The notes under the pieces: generated by a model | Databases searched by the model: none | What the model was told of the DNA's origin: nothing | What the model saw: only the letters and a program-made list of their open reading frames with translations | Origin: Bryobacteraceae bacterium | Lineage (GTDB): Bacteria > Acidobacteriota > Terriglobia > Bryobacterales > Bryobacteraceae | Assembly: GCA_947458745.1 (NCBI GenBank) | Contig: CANGYQ010000001.1 | Span: 800,490 to 864,489 of the forward strand | DNA length: 64,000 bases | Reading direction: 5' to 3' | Part shown: piece after piece, positions 17,659-27,729 of the stretch | Layout: the number at the start of each line of letters is the position of its first letter | Position numbering within the stretch: the stretch's first letter is position 1 | Made by a program: the position numbers and the translations under genes

Positions 17659-18783
17659 CTACTGCCTTGCCGCCACCGTTGCCGGTGCCGGTGGCCTAAC
17701 CTCAGGCGGCATCGGGCCGCTCAGCGATTCCAGAAATGCCACCAGGTCGCTGCGTTCCTGCCCCGTCAGTTCCAGCGGGCGGATCCGCCGGTCCAGTTGC
17801 GGATTGGCATTCCCACCGCCCACGTAGTAGTCCACCACTTGGCGCAACGTCTTCAGGCTGCCGTCGTGCATGTAAGGTGCCGTGGCGGCGATCTGGCGCA
17901 GCGTCGGTGTCTTGAACGCCCCCCTGTCCGCGGGCAGTTTACTTTCCGCCCACCGGCCCACATCCTTGATGGCACCCTCCGCATCCGCGCCAATGCCGAT
18001 GTTGTGGAACAGCCCATCGGTCAGCAGGGCGTGCCGGTCACCGATCAAGTGGCAGGAAGCGCAGTTGCCCTTCTGCGGATCCATGAACACCTCCAGGCCT
18101 CGCTGTGCTTCCGGCGAGAGCGCCTTCGGGTCTCCGCCATAGCGGAACCGGTCGAATGGCGAATCGCCGCTCAGCACGGTCCGCTCAAAGCTGGCCAGCG
18201 CCTGCTGCACCATCTCCATGGAGATCGCCTCCGTGCCGAACGCCTTCTGAAAGCCAGCGCGATAGCTCGCTTCCGCTTGCAGGCGCGCCACACCAACATC
18301 ATGGGGCAGGTTCATCTCGATCGGATTGGCGATCGGGCCACCCGCCTGCGCCTCCAGGCTGGCCGCGCGCCCATCCCAGAACTGCACGCGCGAATAGGCC
18401 GCATTCAACACCGTCGGCGCGCTGCGGGCTCCCGTCTGGGCCCCCACCCCCACTGCTGTCCGCCGGCCGTCGGCGAAGCCTTTGTCCGGGTGATGGCAGG
18501 ACGCACAGGAGACCGTCCGGTCTACCGACAGGATGGGGTCAAAGTACAACCGCCGTCCCAGCGCGATCTTCTCCACGGTCAGCGGATTGGTCTCTGGCAC
18601 CGGCACCTCCGGCAAACCCAGCGGTGCCTTCAGGGTCACTGCGGTGCCTACCCGGGGCAAACTGGATACGGCCGGCGGCGCGGGCGCGGTCCCGCAGCCA
18701 GTCAGGACACTCATCAGCAGCACGGCCCACCATGCTCCCCCGCTGCTTTCGCCCGCGCCGCGCCGCTTGTCCCGCTTGGCCAT
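17659..18783 (-). CDS. MauG/cytochrome c peroxidase-family di-heme lipoprotein
   Basis: A 374-residue protein with two heme c sites, CASCHHPDKGF (about residue 94) and CASCHLIGDRH (about 239), the layout of di-heme peroxidases and MauG. The N-terminus has a membrane-targeting stretch ending in a lipobox (LTGC). It heads the operon with the cupredoxin and YVTN propeller. MauG-type proteins carry out long-range oxidation of protein partners; bacterial peroxidases reduce hydrogen peroxide with electrons from cupredoxins or cytochromes. Gene order fits either. Start: the ATG at 18783. Confidence 0.87.
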   Translation of the reverse strand: MAKRDKRRGAGESSGGAWWAVLLMSVLTGCGTAPAPPAVSSLPRVGTAVTLKAPLGLPEVPVPETNPLTVEKIALGRRLYFDPILSVDRTVSCASCHHPDKGFADGRRTAVGVGAQTGARSAPTVLNAAYSRVQFWDGRAASLEAQAGGPIANPIEMNLPHDVGVARLQAEASYRAGFQKAFGTEAISMEMVQQALASFERTVLSGDSPFDRFRYGGDPKALSPEAQRGLEVFMDPQKGNCASCHLIGDRHALLTDGLFHNIGIGADAEGAIKDVGRWAESKLPADRGAFKTPTLRQIAATAPYMHDGSLKTLRQVVDYYVGGGNANPQLDRRIRPLELTGQERSDLVAFLESLSGPMPPEVRPPAPATVAARQ

Positions 18784-18931
18784 GCTTCTTACATTATTTC
18801 AATTTCTGGCCCTGCTCCCGCGCGCTTCACCCCAGCCGGCCACCACGCGGGCATTGACCTCGGCCGCAGCCCTCAGTACACTCCCCTGAGGACGATTCCC
18901 CGAGCGGCGTACGTCCGAAGAGGAGTCAACC

Positions 18932-19465
18932 ATGTGGAAGAAGATTCTCAGGGTCGTCGGAGGAATCGTGGTCGCGGTGATCGCGGTGGTGGCTACGCAG
19001 CCCGGTGCCTACAAGGTGACGCGAACCGCCACTATCGCCGCCGCTCCCGAGGCGGTCTTCAACCTGATCAACGACTTTCATCAATGGGAAGGCTGGTCCC
19101 CCTGGGCCAAGCTCGACCCCGCCATGAAGACCACCTACAGCGGTGCTCCCGCCGGTCCTGGGGCCAAGTATCACTGGCTGGGCAACAAAGAAGTGGGCGA
19201 GGGTCGCATGACCATCCTCTCCACCGAACCGCCGAATGTGGTGAGGGTGAATCTGGAGTTCATCAAGCCCTTCGAATCCGAAAGCATCACCACGTTCACG
19301 CTGGCACCGGAAGGTACGGGAACGCGGGTTGAATGGGCCATGGAAGGCAACAGCAGTTTCATGATGAAGGCCTTCATGCTGTTCACCAGCATGGACAGCA
19401 CCGTCGGGCCGGACTTCGAACGCGGCTTATCGCAGATGAAGCAGCTGGCCGAAGCCAAGAAGTAG
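18932..19465 (+). CDS. SRPBCC (polyketide cyclase-like) family protein
   Basis: A 177-residue protein with a GAGGAG ribosome site 7 nt before the ATG. Residues 1-24 form a hydrophobic anchor or signal (ILRVVGGIVVAVIAVVATQ). The rest is the START/SRPBCC pocket fold: TIAAAPEAVFNLINDFHQWE, WSPWAKLDPAMKTTYSG and a C-terminal helix. This family binds hydrophobic ligands; no specific ligand can be read. It is a single gene, convergent with the asparaginase with only 5 nt between stops. Confidence 0.8.
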   Translation: MWKKILRVVGGIVVAVIAVVATQPGAYKVTRTATIAAAPEAVFNLINDFHQWEGWSPWAKLDPAMKTTYSGAPAGPGAKYHWLGNKEVGEGRMTILSTEPPNVVRVNLEFIKPFESESITTFTLAPEGTGTRVEWAMEGNSSFMMKAFMLFTSMDSTVGPDFERGLSQMKQLAEAKK

Positions 19466-19470
19466 CCGCC

Positions 19471-20562
19471 CTAGTAGGTGGAAAAGATCCGGTTCAGCGT
19501 AGCCACGTCCCGGGTCTTGGTCAGCGCCAGCATCAGCAGGATGCGGGCTTTCTGCGGATTCAGCGTGTCCCCTGGGATTATGCCCAGCTTGTCGTACTCG
19601 TCCCGGGCCGTGACCCGTCCGCTGCCCGTCCGGTTGGAGCGGACCATCACCGGCCGCTTCTGCGCCGGCACCGCAAAGGCTGGCTGCAATGCCACCTTCT
19701 CGGCGCTCGAGATCAGCCCCGCACCGGAACCGGCAAACACGATCCCTGGCGCTCCGCTGGCCAACAGTGCCTTCAGCAACACGCCGCTGGGCTCGACGTA
19801 CGAATAGAGGATCTCCACCTGCGGCAGCGTTGTCCGCCCCTTCACGTCGAACTCTGAGTTCACTGTGTGGCGCCGGGTGGGCGCGCGGTAAAAGGAAACG
19901 CGATCGCCATCGGCATAGCCCAGAAATCCCAGGTCCTGGCTGCGGAATGTTTCGACGCGCAAGGTGTTCGTCTTGCTGACGTCGCGGGCGGCGTGAATCT
20001 CATCATTCAGCACCACCAGCACTCCTTTGCCCCGCGCCTCAGGCGACAGTACCGTGCGCACGGCGTTCAACAGATTCAGTGGTCCATCGGCACTAATGGC
20101 GGAGGCGGGCCGCATGGAGCCCACCAGCACCACCGGGCGGTCATGCTTCACCGTGAGGTTCAGAAAGTAGGCCGTCTCCTCAATGGTGTTGGTGCCGTGC
20201 GTGATCACCACTCCAGCCGTGCCGGGCTCGTCCGTCAAGATCTGGTTGATCCGGTTGGCCAATTGGAGCCAATGCGCCACGGTGATATCCGCGCTTCCTA
20301 CGTTAGCGATCTGTTCCGTCTTGATCTGGGCGATCGCCGCAATCTCCGGCACCGCCCGCACCAGGTCGGCCCCTGTCAGGGAGCCGCCCCTGTAGTTGGT
20401 CAAGTCGGTGGATGAAGACCCTTGCCCGGCGATCGTTCCGCCCGTTGACAACACCCACACCCGGGGCAGCGGCTTGGCGGCGGGGGCAGGTTGGGCGGAA
20501 GCCCAGAGGGCCCCGCTGGCCAGGAGTAGCGCCACACGAGACGGCCAGATGTAAGGCGGCAT
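19471..20562 (-). CDS. Type II (periplasmic) L-asparaginase
   Basis: About 363 residues from the second of two adjacent ATGs (20562), 7 nt after AAGGA. A signal peptide (about 1-26) precedes VLSTGGTIAGQG, which holds the first catalytic Thr, and VVITHGTNTIEETAYFLNL, which holds the second Thr with its Asp/Lys relay region. The enzyme converts asparagine to aspartate and ammonia and, with the signal peptide, would act in the periplasm. Alone in its transcription unit except for possible read-through from the small membrane gene upstream. Confidence 0.9.
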   Translation of the reverse strand: MPPYIWPSRVALLLASGALWASAQPAPAAKPLPRVWVLSTGGTIAGQGSSSTDLTNYRGGSLTGADLVRAVPEIAAIAQIKTEQIANVGSADITVAHWLQLANRINQILTDEPGTAGVVITHGTNTIEETAYFLNLTVKHDRPVVLVGSMRPASAISADGPLNLLNAVRTVLSPEARGKGVLVVLNDEIHAARDVSKTNTLRVETFRSQDLGFLGYADGDRVSFYRAPTRRHTVNSEFDVKGRTTLPQVEILYSYVEPSGVLLKALLASGAPGIVFAGSGAGLISSAEKVALQPAFAVPAQKRPVMVRSNRTGSGRVTARDEYDKLGIIPGDTLNPQKARILLMLALTKTRDVATLNRIFSTY

Positions 20563-20584
20563 CATAAGGTCCTTCCGCAGTGCT

Positions 20585-20746
20585 CTAACTGCTTTTTCGG
20601 TAGAGCGCAATCCAAGTCTTCAGGGCCAGCCCCGCCAGAAACACCCACACCGCCAGCCGCATCGGCCCGTCCAACTGGCGAAATGCGACTGCGGCCAGAA
20701 TCCCATAACTGCCCATCGCCAGCCAGAACCGCCGCCGAATCTCCAT
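20585..20746 (-). CDS. Small membrane protein, 53 residues
   Basis: Starting at the internal ATG 20746 the product has a basic start (MEIRRRFW) and two hydrophobic stretches (AMGSYGILAAVAF and LAVWVFLAGLALKTWIALY). It lies 4 nt after the TonB gene stop, which suggests co-transcription and makes a real gene more likely than chance. Family not recognised. Confidence 0.5.
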   Translation of the reverse strand: MEIRRRFWLAMGSYGILAAVAFRQLDGPMRLAVWVFLAGLALKTWIALYRKSS

Positions 20747-20750
20747 CGCG

Positions 20751-21785
20751 CTAAGGCACCACCGGCATGTTGTAGGCAAAACTCAATTGCAGCCGGATCT
20801 GGTCGCCCTTGAACTCGGCGGGCAGCGGCGGAAACGGGTTCGAGGCGCTAATGCCGGCCACCGCGGCCCGGTCCAGAGCGTCAACACCAGACGGCGTCGA
20901 GATGACCAGCTTCGGCACGCGCCCTTCCCGGGCGATCGCAAACTGGATCAGCACGCGGCCCCGCTGCCCAAAGCGCGCGCTTTCCGGGAGCACGGCAAAC
21001 CAGTTGCGGCGCACGGCCGCCAGCACGCGGATTAGATAGGGCTTAAAGTCGATGCCCTGGGGGTCGCTCAATAGCTCCAGGCTGGACCCGGCACGCCCCT
21101 GATTGGGAGTGGCGGACAATGTCGCCCCGGCACCAGCGGGCAGGTCCATCATGTCGGTCACCACCACGCCGCCGTTGGGCTTCATGCGGATGGTCTGGCG
21201 CACGACATCGTCCACGTTGCTCTTGGGTGTGGCAATTCGGACGTTGCCCAGCGCGCCTCCCTGCGGCCCGCCCCGGGGCTGCCCGGGCGTTTCAAAGGCC
21301 AGCTTCGGTTTCTCCACCACCGGCGGTGGCGGCGCGGGTAGCTCAATCTGCGGCGTGGCGATGTTGGCGTTACCCTGCGCCACCAGCTTCGGCGGCTCCG
21401 GCATCATCGCCTGTGGCGCCGGGGCGGGTGCCGAGGGCGGCGGCGTAAACTGCCGCGGAGTAGCCGGAGCACCCACCGGAGCCTGCTTGGCCGGGGCACT
21501 GGGCCGCGGCATCAATGCCTCCAGGGTGACGTCCTTGGCCAGCTTCCCTTTGTTGGCTTCCTTCTGCGTCAGCTCAAACCGGGGCGCGATCAGCGGCGTC
21601 AGCTTGCGGCGGGCCACTCGGACTTCGGGAAAGTCGTACCGGCGCACCGGTACATCCGGCATCACGGCGACCAATGCCGCCAACAGCAAATGCACGAGCA
21701 CCGACCCCGCTGCCGCCAGCCGGGGCCGGGGCGGGTGCATCGCATCCCAGTCGTAAAGAAGATTCAGCTCGTCAGCGTGCCGCAA
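20751..21785 (-). CDS. TonB-family energy transducer
   Basis: A 344-residue protein with one N-terminal membrane helix (about 25-43), a long Pro/Ala-rich periplasmic stretch (about 90-200) and a C-terminal TonB fold (VRRNWFAVLPESARFGQRGR, FPPLPAEFKGDQIRLQLSF). It would pass proton-motive energy to outer-membrane receptors. The TTG at 21785 overlaps the upstream Gfo/Idh gene by 14 bases; ATG 21740 is an alternative start. No ExbB/ExbD pair is next to it, so it probably shares partners coded elsewhere. Confidence 0.82.
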   Translation of the reverse strand: MRHADELNLLYDWDAMHPPRPRLAAAGSVLVHLLLAALVAVMPDVPVRRYDFPEVRVARRKLTPLIAPRFELTQKEANKGKLAKDVTLEALMPRPSAPAKQAPVGAPATPRQFTPPPSAPAPAPQAMMPEPPKLVAQGNANIATPQIELPAPPPPVVEKPKLAFETPGQPRGGPQGGALGNVRIATPKSNVDDVVRQTIRMKPNGGVVVTDMMDLPAGAGATLSATPNQGRAGSSLELLSDPQGIDFKPYLIRVLAAVRRNWFAVLPESARFGQRGRVLIQFAIAREGRVPKLVISTPSGVDALDRAAVAGISASNPFPPLPAEFKGDQIRLQLSFAYNMPVVP

Positions 21786-22734
21786 GACTGCCCGCTACCA
21801 CCTCAGCGTGCTCCCTGATTTTATCAAGGATACCGATCGCCACCTCAAGTGCCCGCATCGCCTCCACTCCGCCGACGCGCGGTGCTTGCCGGGTATTGAC
21901 GCAGGCGATGAAATGTTCCAGTTCCCGCCGCAGCGGTTCATCCTTGGTGATCGCCGTGGGCTGGAACCGGATCTGCCGGTCCTCACCCACCTGGATCACC
22001 ATCATCTGCTGCTTGGAATAGTCGAGCGAAACATACTGGTGCGGCGCAAACAGCCGCAGCTTGCGGACCTGATCGGTGGACGCCCGGCTGGCCGTCAGGT
22101 TGGCCACGCACCCGCCCGGAAACTGCAAGCGGACGTTGGCGATGTCGGACTGGCTAGAGAGAATCGACAGGCCCGCCGCGCGGATCTCTTCCGGCATTGC
22201 ACCCGTCAGCGCCAGCACAATCTCCAGGTCGTGGATCATCAGATCCAGCACCACATCGACATCCAGGCTCCGCGGCGTGAACAAGCTCATCCGGTGGATC
22301 TCAAAGAAGAGCGGAAAGGTCTTCAATCCTTCCAGCGCCTCCACGGCCGGGTTAAAGCGTTCCAGGTGGCCCACCTGTAGTACCCGCCTCCCCGCCGCCG
22401 CGGCCTCCACCATCCGCCGTGCTTCTTCCATTGATCCGGCGATCGGTTTCTCCACCAAAACATCCAGGCCAGCCTCTAGCAATGGCACCGCCACCGCTCC
22501 GTGTGACGTGGTCGGTGTGGCCACGACGACGGCGTCGGCCAGGCCGGGCAGCTGCCGTGGATCGTCCAGGGCGGCACAGCCATACTGTTCCGCGGCCGCT
22601 TCGCGCCGGGCGGCATCGGAATCAACCACCGCCACCAGTTGCGCCCCCGGCAGCTGGCTGAGAACCCGCAAATGGTTCTTACCGAAACTGCCAGCGCCCA
22701 CCACCCCCACACGAACTGCTTTGTTTATTTCCAT
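21772..22734 (-). CDS. Gfo/Idh/MocA-family oxidoreductase, cytoplasmic
   Basis: A 320-residue NAD(P)-binding enzyme: Rossmann site VGVVGAGSFGKNH at the start, VATPTTSHG, and the EKP motif (VLVEKPIAGS) near residue 95. No signal peptide, unlike the paralogue at 6912. Members of this group near lipid A genes often act on UDP-sugars; the gene is about 1.4 kb from lpxI, but it is read with tonB and separated from lpxI by a divergent kinase gene, so that link is weak. Divergent from the hybrid kinase at 22745. Confidence 0.85.
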   Translation of the reverse strand: MEINKAVRVGVVGAGSFGKNHLRVLSQLPGAQLVAVVDSDAARREAAAEQYGCAALDDPRQLPGLADAVVVATPTTSHGAVAVPLLEAGLDVLVEKPIAGSMEEARRMVEAAAAGRRVLQVGHLERFNPAVEALEGLKTFPLFFEIHRMSLFTPRSLDVDVVLDLMIHDLEIVLALTGAMPEEIRAAGLSILSSQSDIANVRLQFPGGCVANLTASRASTDQVRKLRLFAPHQYVSLDYSKQQMMVIQVGEDRQIRFQPTAITKDEPLRRELEHFIACVNTRQAPRVGGVEAMRALEVAIGILDKIREHAEVVAGSLAAR

Positions 22735-22744
22735 TTATGTGGTT

Positions 22745-24079
<1,335 letters not shown>

Positions 24080-24119
24080 GCCATCCGGCGAAAACTGAAT
24101 CTACACTCAACCAGCAGCG

Positions 24120-24938
24120 CTATTGGGCGTCCGCCGCCGCGTAACCCACTATCGCCAGACCCGCCACATCCGCCTGCCGCAGCAGCTCTTCCTTGTCGAG
24201 CAGCAGTGTGCGCCCCGCATCAACCGCCAAAGCCGTAGTGCCCGTCGCTTGCATCGTGGCGATCGTGGCCAACCCCGCCACCGGCACATCAAACAGCAGA
24301 TGGCCGCGCCGCCGGGAAACCTTCACCAGGCGCAGCGGTTTGCCGTCCACCAGCTCCGCCGCGCGGCGCAGCATCGCGTCCGTGCCCTCCATCGCCTCCA
24401 CCGCCACACAGGCTCGCTCGGCAATGGCGACGCTTTGGCCGATGTCCATTTGCGCCAGATGATTAGCCACGCGGCGGCCATAGTCCAGGTCGCGCTTTTC
24501 GTCGTCGGTGGGCTTGCGACGCGTCAATACGCCTTCACCCGCCAGCAGCGGCTTTAAGAGGCGCGTCGAATCAGCCAGCTGAATCCCTTCATCCGCCAGT
24601 ACCTTGCCCACGCCGCCGATCAGCGCATCGGTGTTCTTCTCCCGCAATGAGAACAGCAGCTTCGCCAAGCGCCAATCCGGCCGGATCGCGGAAAAAATCT
24701 TGGTGTGCTTCACCTGGCCGCAGAACATCACCTCGCTGCACTGCTCGCTCTTCAAAATCTCGATCAGCCGGCTCAGCGCGCCGAGGGAGATCCAGTAAGT
24801 GCGCGAGGCCAGCTTCTCGATCTCAGGCGAGGCTTCTTCCTCAATGCCAATGGCGATCGCCTCATGACCCAACACGCGCGCCTGCTCCAGCGCCAGAATC
24901 GGGAAGCGGCCATTGCCACACAGGACGGCGTACTTCAT
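24120..24938 (-). CDS. lpxI: UDP-2,3-diacylglucosamine pyrophosphatase LpxI
   Basis: A 272-residue protein with the LpxI (DUF1009) blocks: MKYAVLCGNGRFP at the start, VMFCGQVKHTKIF, VLTRRKPTDDEKRD and the C-terminal GTTALAVDAGRTLLLDKEEL. It makes 2,3-diacyl-GlcN-1-phosphate in lipid A synthesis and replaces LpxH in bacteria that lack it. It is third in a fabZ-lpxA-lpxI operon, 5 nt after lpxA. Its presence shows the organism makes lipid A. Confidence 0.92.
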   Translation of the reverse strand: MKYAVLCGNGRFPILALEQARVLGHEAIAIGIEEEASPEIEKLASRTYWISLGALSRLIEILKSEQCSEVMFCGQVKHTKIFSAIRPDWRLAKLLFSLREKNTDALIGGVGKVLADEGIQLADSTRLLKPLLAGEGVLTRRKPTDDEKRDLDYGRRVANHLAQMDIGQSVAIAERACVAVEAMEGTDAMLRRAAELVDGKPLRLVKVSRRRGHLLFDVPVAGLATIATMQATGTTALAVDAGRTLLLDKEELLRQADVAGLAIVGYAAADAQ

Positions 24939-24943
24939 GGCGC

Positions 24944-25720
24944 TTACTTGATGAAGCCGCGCTGCGAGGTGGCGATGAAGTCGAGCAGCTCCGCCAGCTC
25001 CGCCGTCTCCGGCAGCTCTTCACGAATCCGCTCCAGCGCCTGGGCCGTGTTGAGCTGCGCCCGCGTCAGCAAGCGCATCGCGGTCTGCAGCGGCTCGATC
25101 TGCTCCGCCGTAAAGCCCCGGCGCTCAAGACCCGTCTTGTTCGCCCCGAAAACCTTGTTCTCGCGCTCCGACACCGTGGTGGCGAACGGCAGCACGTCCT
25201 GCGTGATCACGCTATAGCCGCCAATCATGGCATGACGTCCGACACGACAAAACTGGTGGAGACCCGTAAATGCTCCGATCACGGCCCAATCGCCAATCGT
25301 GACGTGGCCGCCGCAAGTGGCTCCGTTGGCCAGCACGCAATGGCTGCCCATCCGGACATCATGCGCGATGTGCGTGTAGGCCATCAGCAGATTGTCATCG
25401 CCGATCTCTGTCAGCATCCCGCCACCTTCGGTACCGCGGTGAATGGTGACGCACTCGCGGATGCGGTTGCGCGATCCGATGCGCGTGCGGCTGGGTTCCC
25501 CGTGATACTTCAAGTCCTGCGGCGCGACGCCAATGGTGGTGCTGGGGAAGATCACGTTGTCTTCGCCGATCTCGGTATCGCCCTCGACAAAGACCTGCGC
25601 CATCAAATGTGTGCGCGCACCGATGCTGACGCCCGCGCCGATCACGCAGAAAGGCCCGATGGTGGCGGCCGGGTCGATCTGTGCCGCCGGATCCACCACC
25701 GCTGTCGCGTGTACCGCCAT
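24944..25720 (-). CDS. lpxA: Acyl-ACP:UDP-GlcNAc O-acyltransferase LpxA
   Basis: A 258-residue left-handed beta-helix acyltransferase catalysing the first step of lipid A synthesis. Hexapeptide repeats run from VDPAAQIDPAATIGPFCVIG; the catalytic-region pattern VTIHRGTEGGG and the segment MAYTHIAHDVRMGSHCVLAN match LpxA, as do ANGATCGGHVTIGDW and GLHQFCRVGRHAMIGG. Starts 4 nt after the fabZ stop. Confidence 0.95.
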   Translation of the reverse strand: MAVHATAVVDPAAQIDPAATIGPFCVIGAGVSIGARTHLMAQVFVEGDTEIGEDNVIFPSTTIGVAPQDLKYHGEPSRTRIGSRNRIRECVTIHRGTEGGGMLTEIGDDNLLMAYTHIAHDVRMGSHCVLANGATCGGHVTIGDWAVIGAFTGLHQFCRVGRHAMIGGYSVITQDVLPFATTVSERENKVFGANKTGLERRGFTAEQIEPLQTAMRLLTRAQLNTAQALERIREELPETAELAELLDFIATSQRGFIK

Positions 25721-25724
25721 AGCG

Positions 25725-26198
25725 CTAGGACGCCGGTTCCGCTGGAGGCTTGGCGGTCTCGTAGCCGGGCTTGTCGACGATGGCGCACATCAGGTCAGCT
25801 TCAGCCACCACTTGGCCGTCCACCAGCGCCTTGGCGGAAATCTTGGCGGCCGAGGGCCGGAAGCGCGTCATCACCACTTCAATCCGCAGCTGGTCGCCAG
25901 GCTCCACCGTGCGGCGGAAGCGGGCGTTCTCAATCGAAGCCAGAAACATCAGCTTCTTATAGGAGTCCAACACCTTCTTGCCCACCAGTACACCGGCGGT
26001 TTGTGCCATGCACTCAATAATCAGGACGCCCGGCATGATGGGCTTCTCCGGAAAGTGCCCTTGGAAGAAGGGCTCATTCACGGTGACGTTCTTCAGGCCG
26101 ACAATGGACATGTCGGTCATTTCGAGAATACGGTCCACCAACAGGAATGGATACCGGTGGGGCAGTACCTCGCGGATGGCGAGCAGATCGAAAAGCAT
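25725..26198 (-). CDS. fabZ: 3-hydroxyacyl-ACP dehydratase FabZ
   Basis: A 157-residue hot-dog enzyme started at ATG 26198, where homology begins (MLFDLLAIREVLPHRYPFLL). The active-site His is in GHFPEKPIMPG and the Glu in LIIECMAQ. It dehydrates 3-hydroxyacyl-ACP in fatty acid synthesis and draws on the same hydroxyacyl-ACP pool as LpxA, which explains the gene order. The reading frame continues upstream without homology. Confidence 0.93.
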   Translation of the reverse strand: MLFDLLAIREVLPHRYPFLLVDRILEMTDMSIVGLKNVTVNEPFFQGHFPEKPIMPGVLIIECMAQTAGVLVGKKVLDSYKKLMFLASIENARFRRTVEPGDQLRIEVVMTRFRPSAAKISAKALVDGQVVAEADLMCAIVDKPGYETAKPPAEPAS

Positions 26199-26209
26199 GG
26201 ACTTCTCGC

Positions 26210-26216
26210 TATGATA
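26210..26216. promoter_or_regulatory. Symmetric TATGATA: probable shared -10 of fabZ and M20 gene
   Basis: The 25-nt gap between the divergent fabZ (26198) and M20 peptidase (26224) starts contains TATGATA, which gives a -10 hexamer on each strand (TATGAT, TATCAT). Both messages would have very short leaders: start near 26223 on the plus strand and near 26204 on the minus strand. Confidence 0.5.
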
Positions 26217-26223
26217 ACAAGCG

Positions 26224-27354
26224 ATGGATGCCACACTCGGCCAGATTCGTTTGAAACAAAACGAGTTGATTTCGTTCCTGCGGGAAATGGTGGAATGCGA
26301 GTCCCCCAGTGACTCCCCCGCCGACATCCGGCGCTGCAATGACCTGATCGCGGACCGCACGGCCGACATCGCCAAAGCCAAGCGCATCCGCAACCACTTG
26401 CTGCTGGAATTCAAGACACCGGGCCGCAAGTCGAAGGACTTCGAGCAGATCATGGGCCTGGGCCACTCGGACACCGTCTGGCCGCTGGGCACCCTGAAAT
26501 CGATGCCTTGGCGCGAGGCCGAGGGGCGCCTTTGGGGTCCGGGAGTGCTCGACATGAAGGCGGGCCTCGCCTTCTTCATCTACGCCATCCGCAGCCTGAT
26601 CGAGCAGGACATCCCGGTCTCGCGCAAAGTGGTCCTGCTGATCAACGCCGATGAAGAGACCGGCAGCGACGACTCGCGGCCGCTCACCGAAGCCGAAGCG
26701 CAAAAGAGCGCCGCTGTCCTGGTGCTGGAACCGGGCACCGGCTTGACCGGCAAACACAAGACCGCCCGCAAGGGCATCGGCGACTACACCATCCGCGTCA
26801 CCGGCCAGGCCGCGCACGCAGGCGTCGATTTTGAAAAGGGCGCCAGCGCCATCCTGGAGCTCGCCCGGCAGCTGGAAACCATTTCGGGCTTCACCAACCT
26901 GAAGCGCGGCACCACCGTCAGCCCCGGCGTCATCGGCGGCGGCACCCGCCGCAACGTCATCGCTGCCGAAGCCTGGGCCCAACTGGACCTCCGTGTCGCC
27001 ACCTTGAAGGACGCGGCCACCATCGACCGCAAGTTCCGCGCCCTGAAGCCCGTCGACAAGCGCTGCTCCATCGCCATCGAAGGCGGCCTCAACCGCCCGC
27101 CCATGGAGCGCTCACCAGGAATCGTCAAGCTGTTCAAACTGGCGCAGCAGCTGGGTAAGGATTTGGGCGTGAAGCTGGAAGAATCGTCCACCGGCGGCGG
27201 CTCCGACGGCAATTTCACGGCCGCCCTGGGCATTCCCACACTCGACGGCGTCGGAGCCGTCGGCGAAGGCGCCCACGCCCCCCACGAAAGCATCCTCATC
27301 GACCGCATCGCCGACCGGACCGCGCTGCTAGCCAAACTGATCCCCGCAATCTAG
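26224..27354 (+). CDS. M20-family metallopeptidase (carboxypeptidase G2-like)
   Basis: A 376-residue di-zinc peptidase. Metal ligands and catalytic residues are visible in order: MGLGHSDTVWPLG (His and Asp), GPGVLDMKAGL (bridging Asp), NADEETGSDDSR (catalytic Glu and ligand Glu), VLEPG, and the C-terminal GEGAHAPHE His. The insert domain for dimerisation lies around residues 180-290. No signal peptide. It would cleave a C-terminal residue or hydrolyse an N-acyl amino acid; the substrate is unclear. Confidence 0.88.
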   Translation: MDATLGQIRLKQNELISFLREMVECESPSDSPADIRRCNDLIADRTADIAKAKRIRNHLLLEFKTPGRKSKDFEQIMGLGHSDTVWPLGTLKSMPWREAEGRLWGPGVLDMKAGLAFFIYAIRSLIEQDIPVSRKVVLLINADEETGSDDSRPLTEAEAQKSAAVLVLEPGTGLTGKHKTARKGIGDYTIRVTGQAAHAGVDFEKGASAILELARQLETISGFTNLKRGTTVSPGVIGGGTRRNVIAAEAWAQLDLRVATLKDAATIDRKFRALKPVDKRCSIAIEGGLNRPPMERSPGIVKLFKLAQQLGKDLGVKLEESSTGGGSDGNFTAALGIPTLDGVGAVGEGAHAPHESILIDRIADRTALLAKLIPAI

Positions 27355-27356
27355 TC

Positions 27357-27381
27357 CGAGCCGCGACCAGCAGGAGGGGCC
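27357..27381 (+). repeat. REP-like motif copy 1
   Basis: CGAGCCGCGACCAGCAGGAG begins just after the M20 gene. A similar motif occurs at 27450-27478. They share CGAGCCGCGAC, then AGCA and GGAG with small gaps. Elements of this kind occur between genes in Solibacter-type genomes, as far as I recall. Confidence 0.35.
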
Positions 27382-27449
27382 TACTCCGTCGGCAGAACAA
27401 CGCCCTCACAACCCACAACTGATAGCAAACACAAAACAACGCCGCGCCC

Positions 27450-27478
27450 CGAGCCGCGACAGCATGGAGCGGAGTCCA
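27450..27478 (+). repeat. REP-like motif copy 2
   Basis: CGAGCCGCGACAGCATGGAG followed by CGGAGTCC repeats the core of the element at 27357. The space from 27355 to 27577 is otherwise non-coding and carries the tRNA promoter at its right end. Confidence 0.35.
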
Positions 27479-27542
27479 CCCTTCCCGCCAGACCCGGACA
27501 CACCAGCACCCCGCCGTGGGCCTAGTTTTCGAGCCCCAAACA

Positions 27543-27572
27543 TTGACCTACCGCTAGGCGATTCGTTACACT
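27543..27572 (+). promoter_or_regulatory. sigma70 promoter of initiator tRNA
   Basis: TTGACC (27543-27548), an 18-nt spacer and TACACT (27567-27572) lie just before the tRNA, so transcription would start within a base or two of the mature 5' end. This is the best-defined promoter in the window and shows that TACACT can serve as a -10 here. Confidence 0.6.
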
Positions 27573-27577
27573 AGCGT

Positions 27578-27654
<77 letters not shown>

Positions 27655-27729
27655 ACCCCTCCGTCCACAACACTCACCTCTCAGCGGCGTTTCTCGCTTT
27701 CCTTTGTTGGCTGGCCTTCCCAAGCCTCC

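Noticed and set aside
17797..19332. 511-codon plus-strand frame
   Set aside because: It is antisense to the di-heme gene and passes into the SRPBCC gene in the wrong frame; composition is Arg/His-rich and matches no family. GC-rich shadow.
24647..26020. 457-codon plus-strand frame
   Set aside because: Antisense to lpxI and lpxA; low-complexity Arg/Ser/Pro composition.
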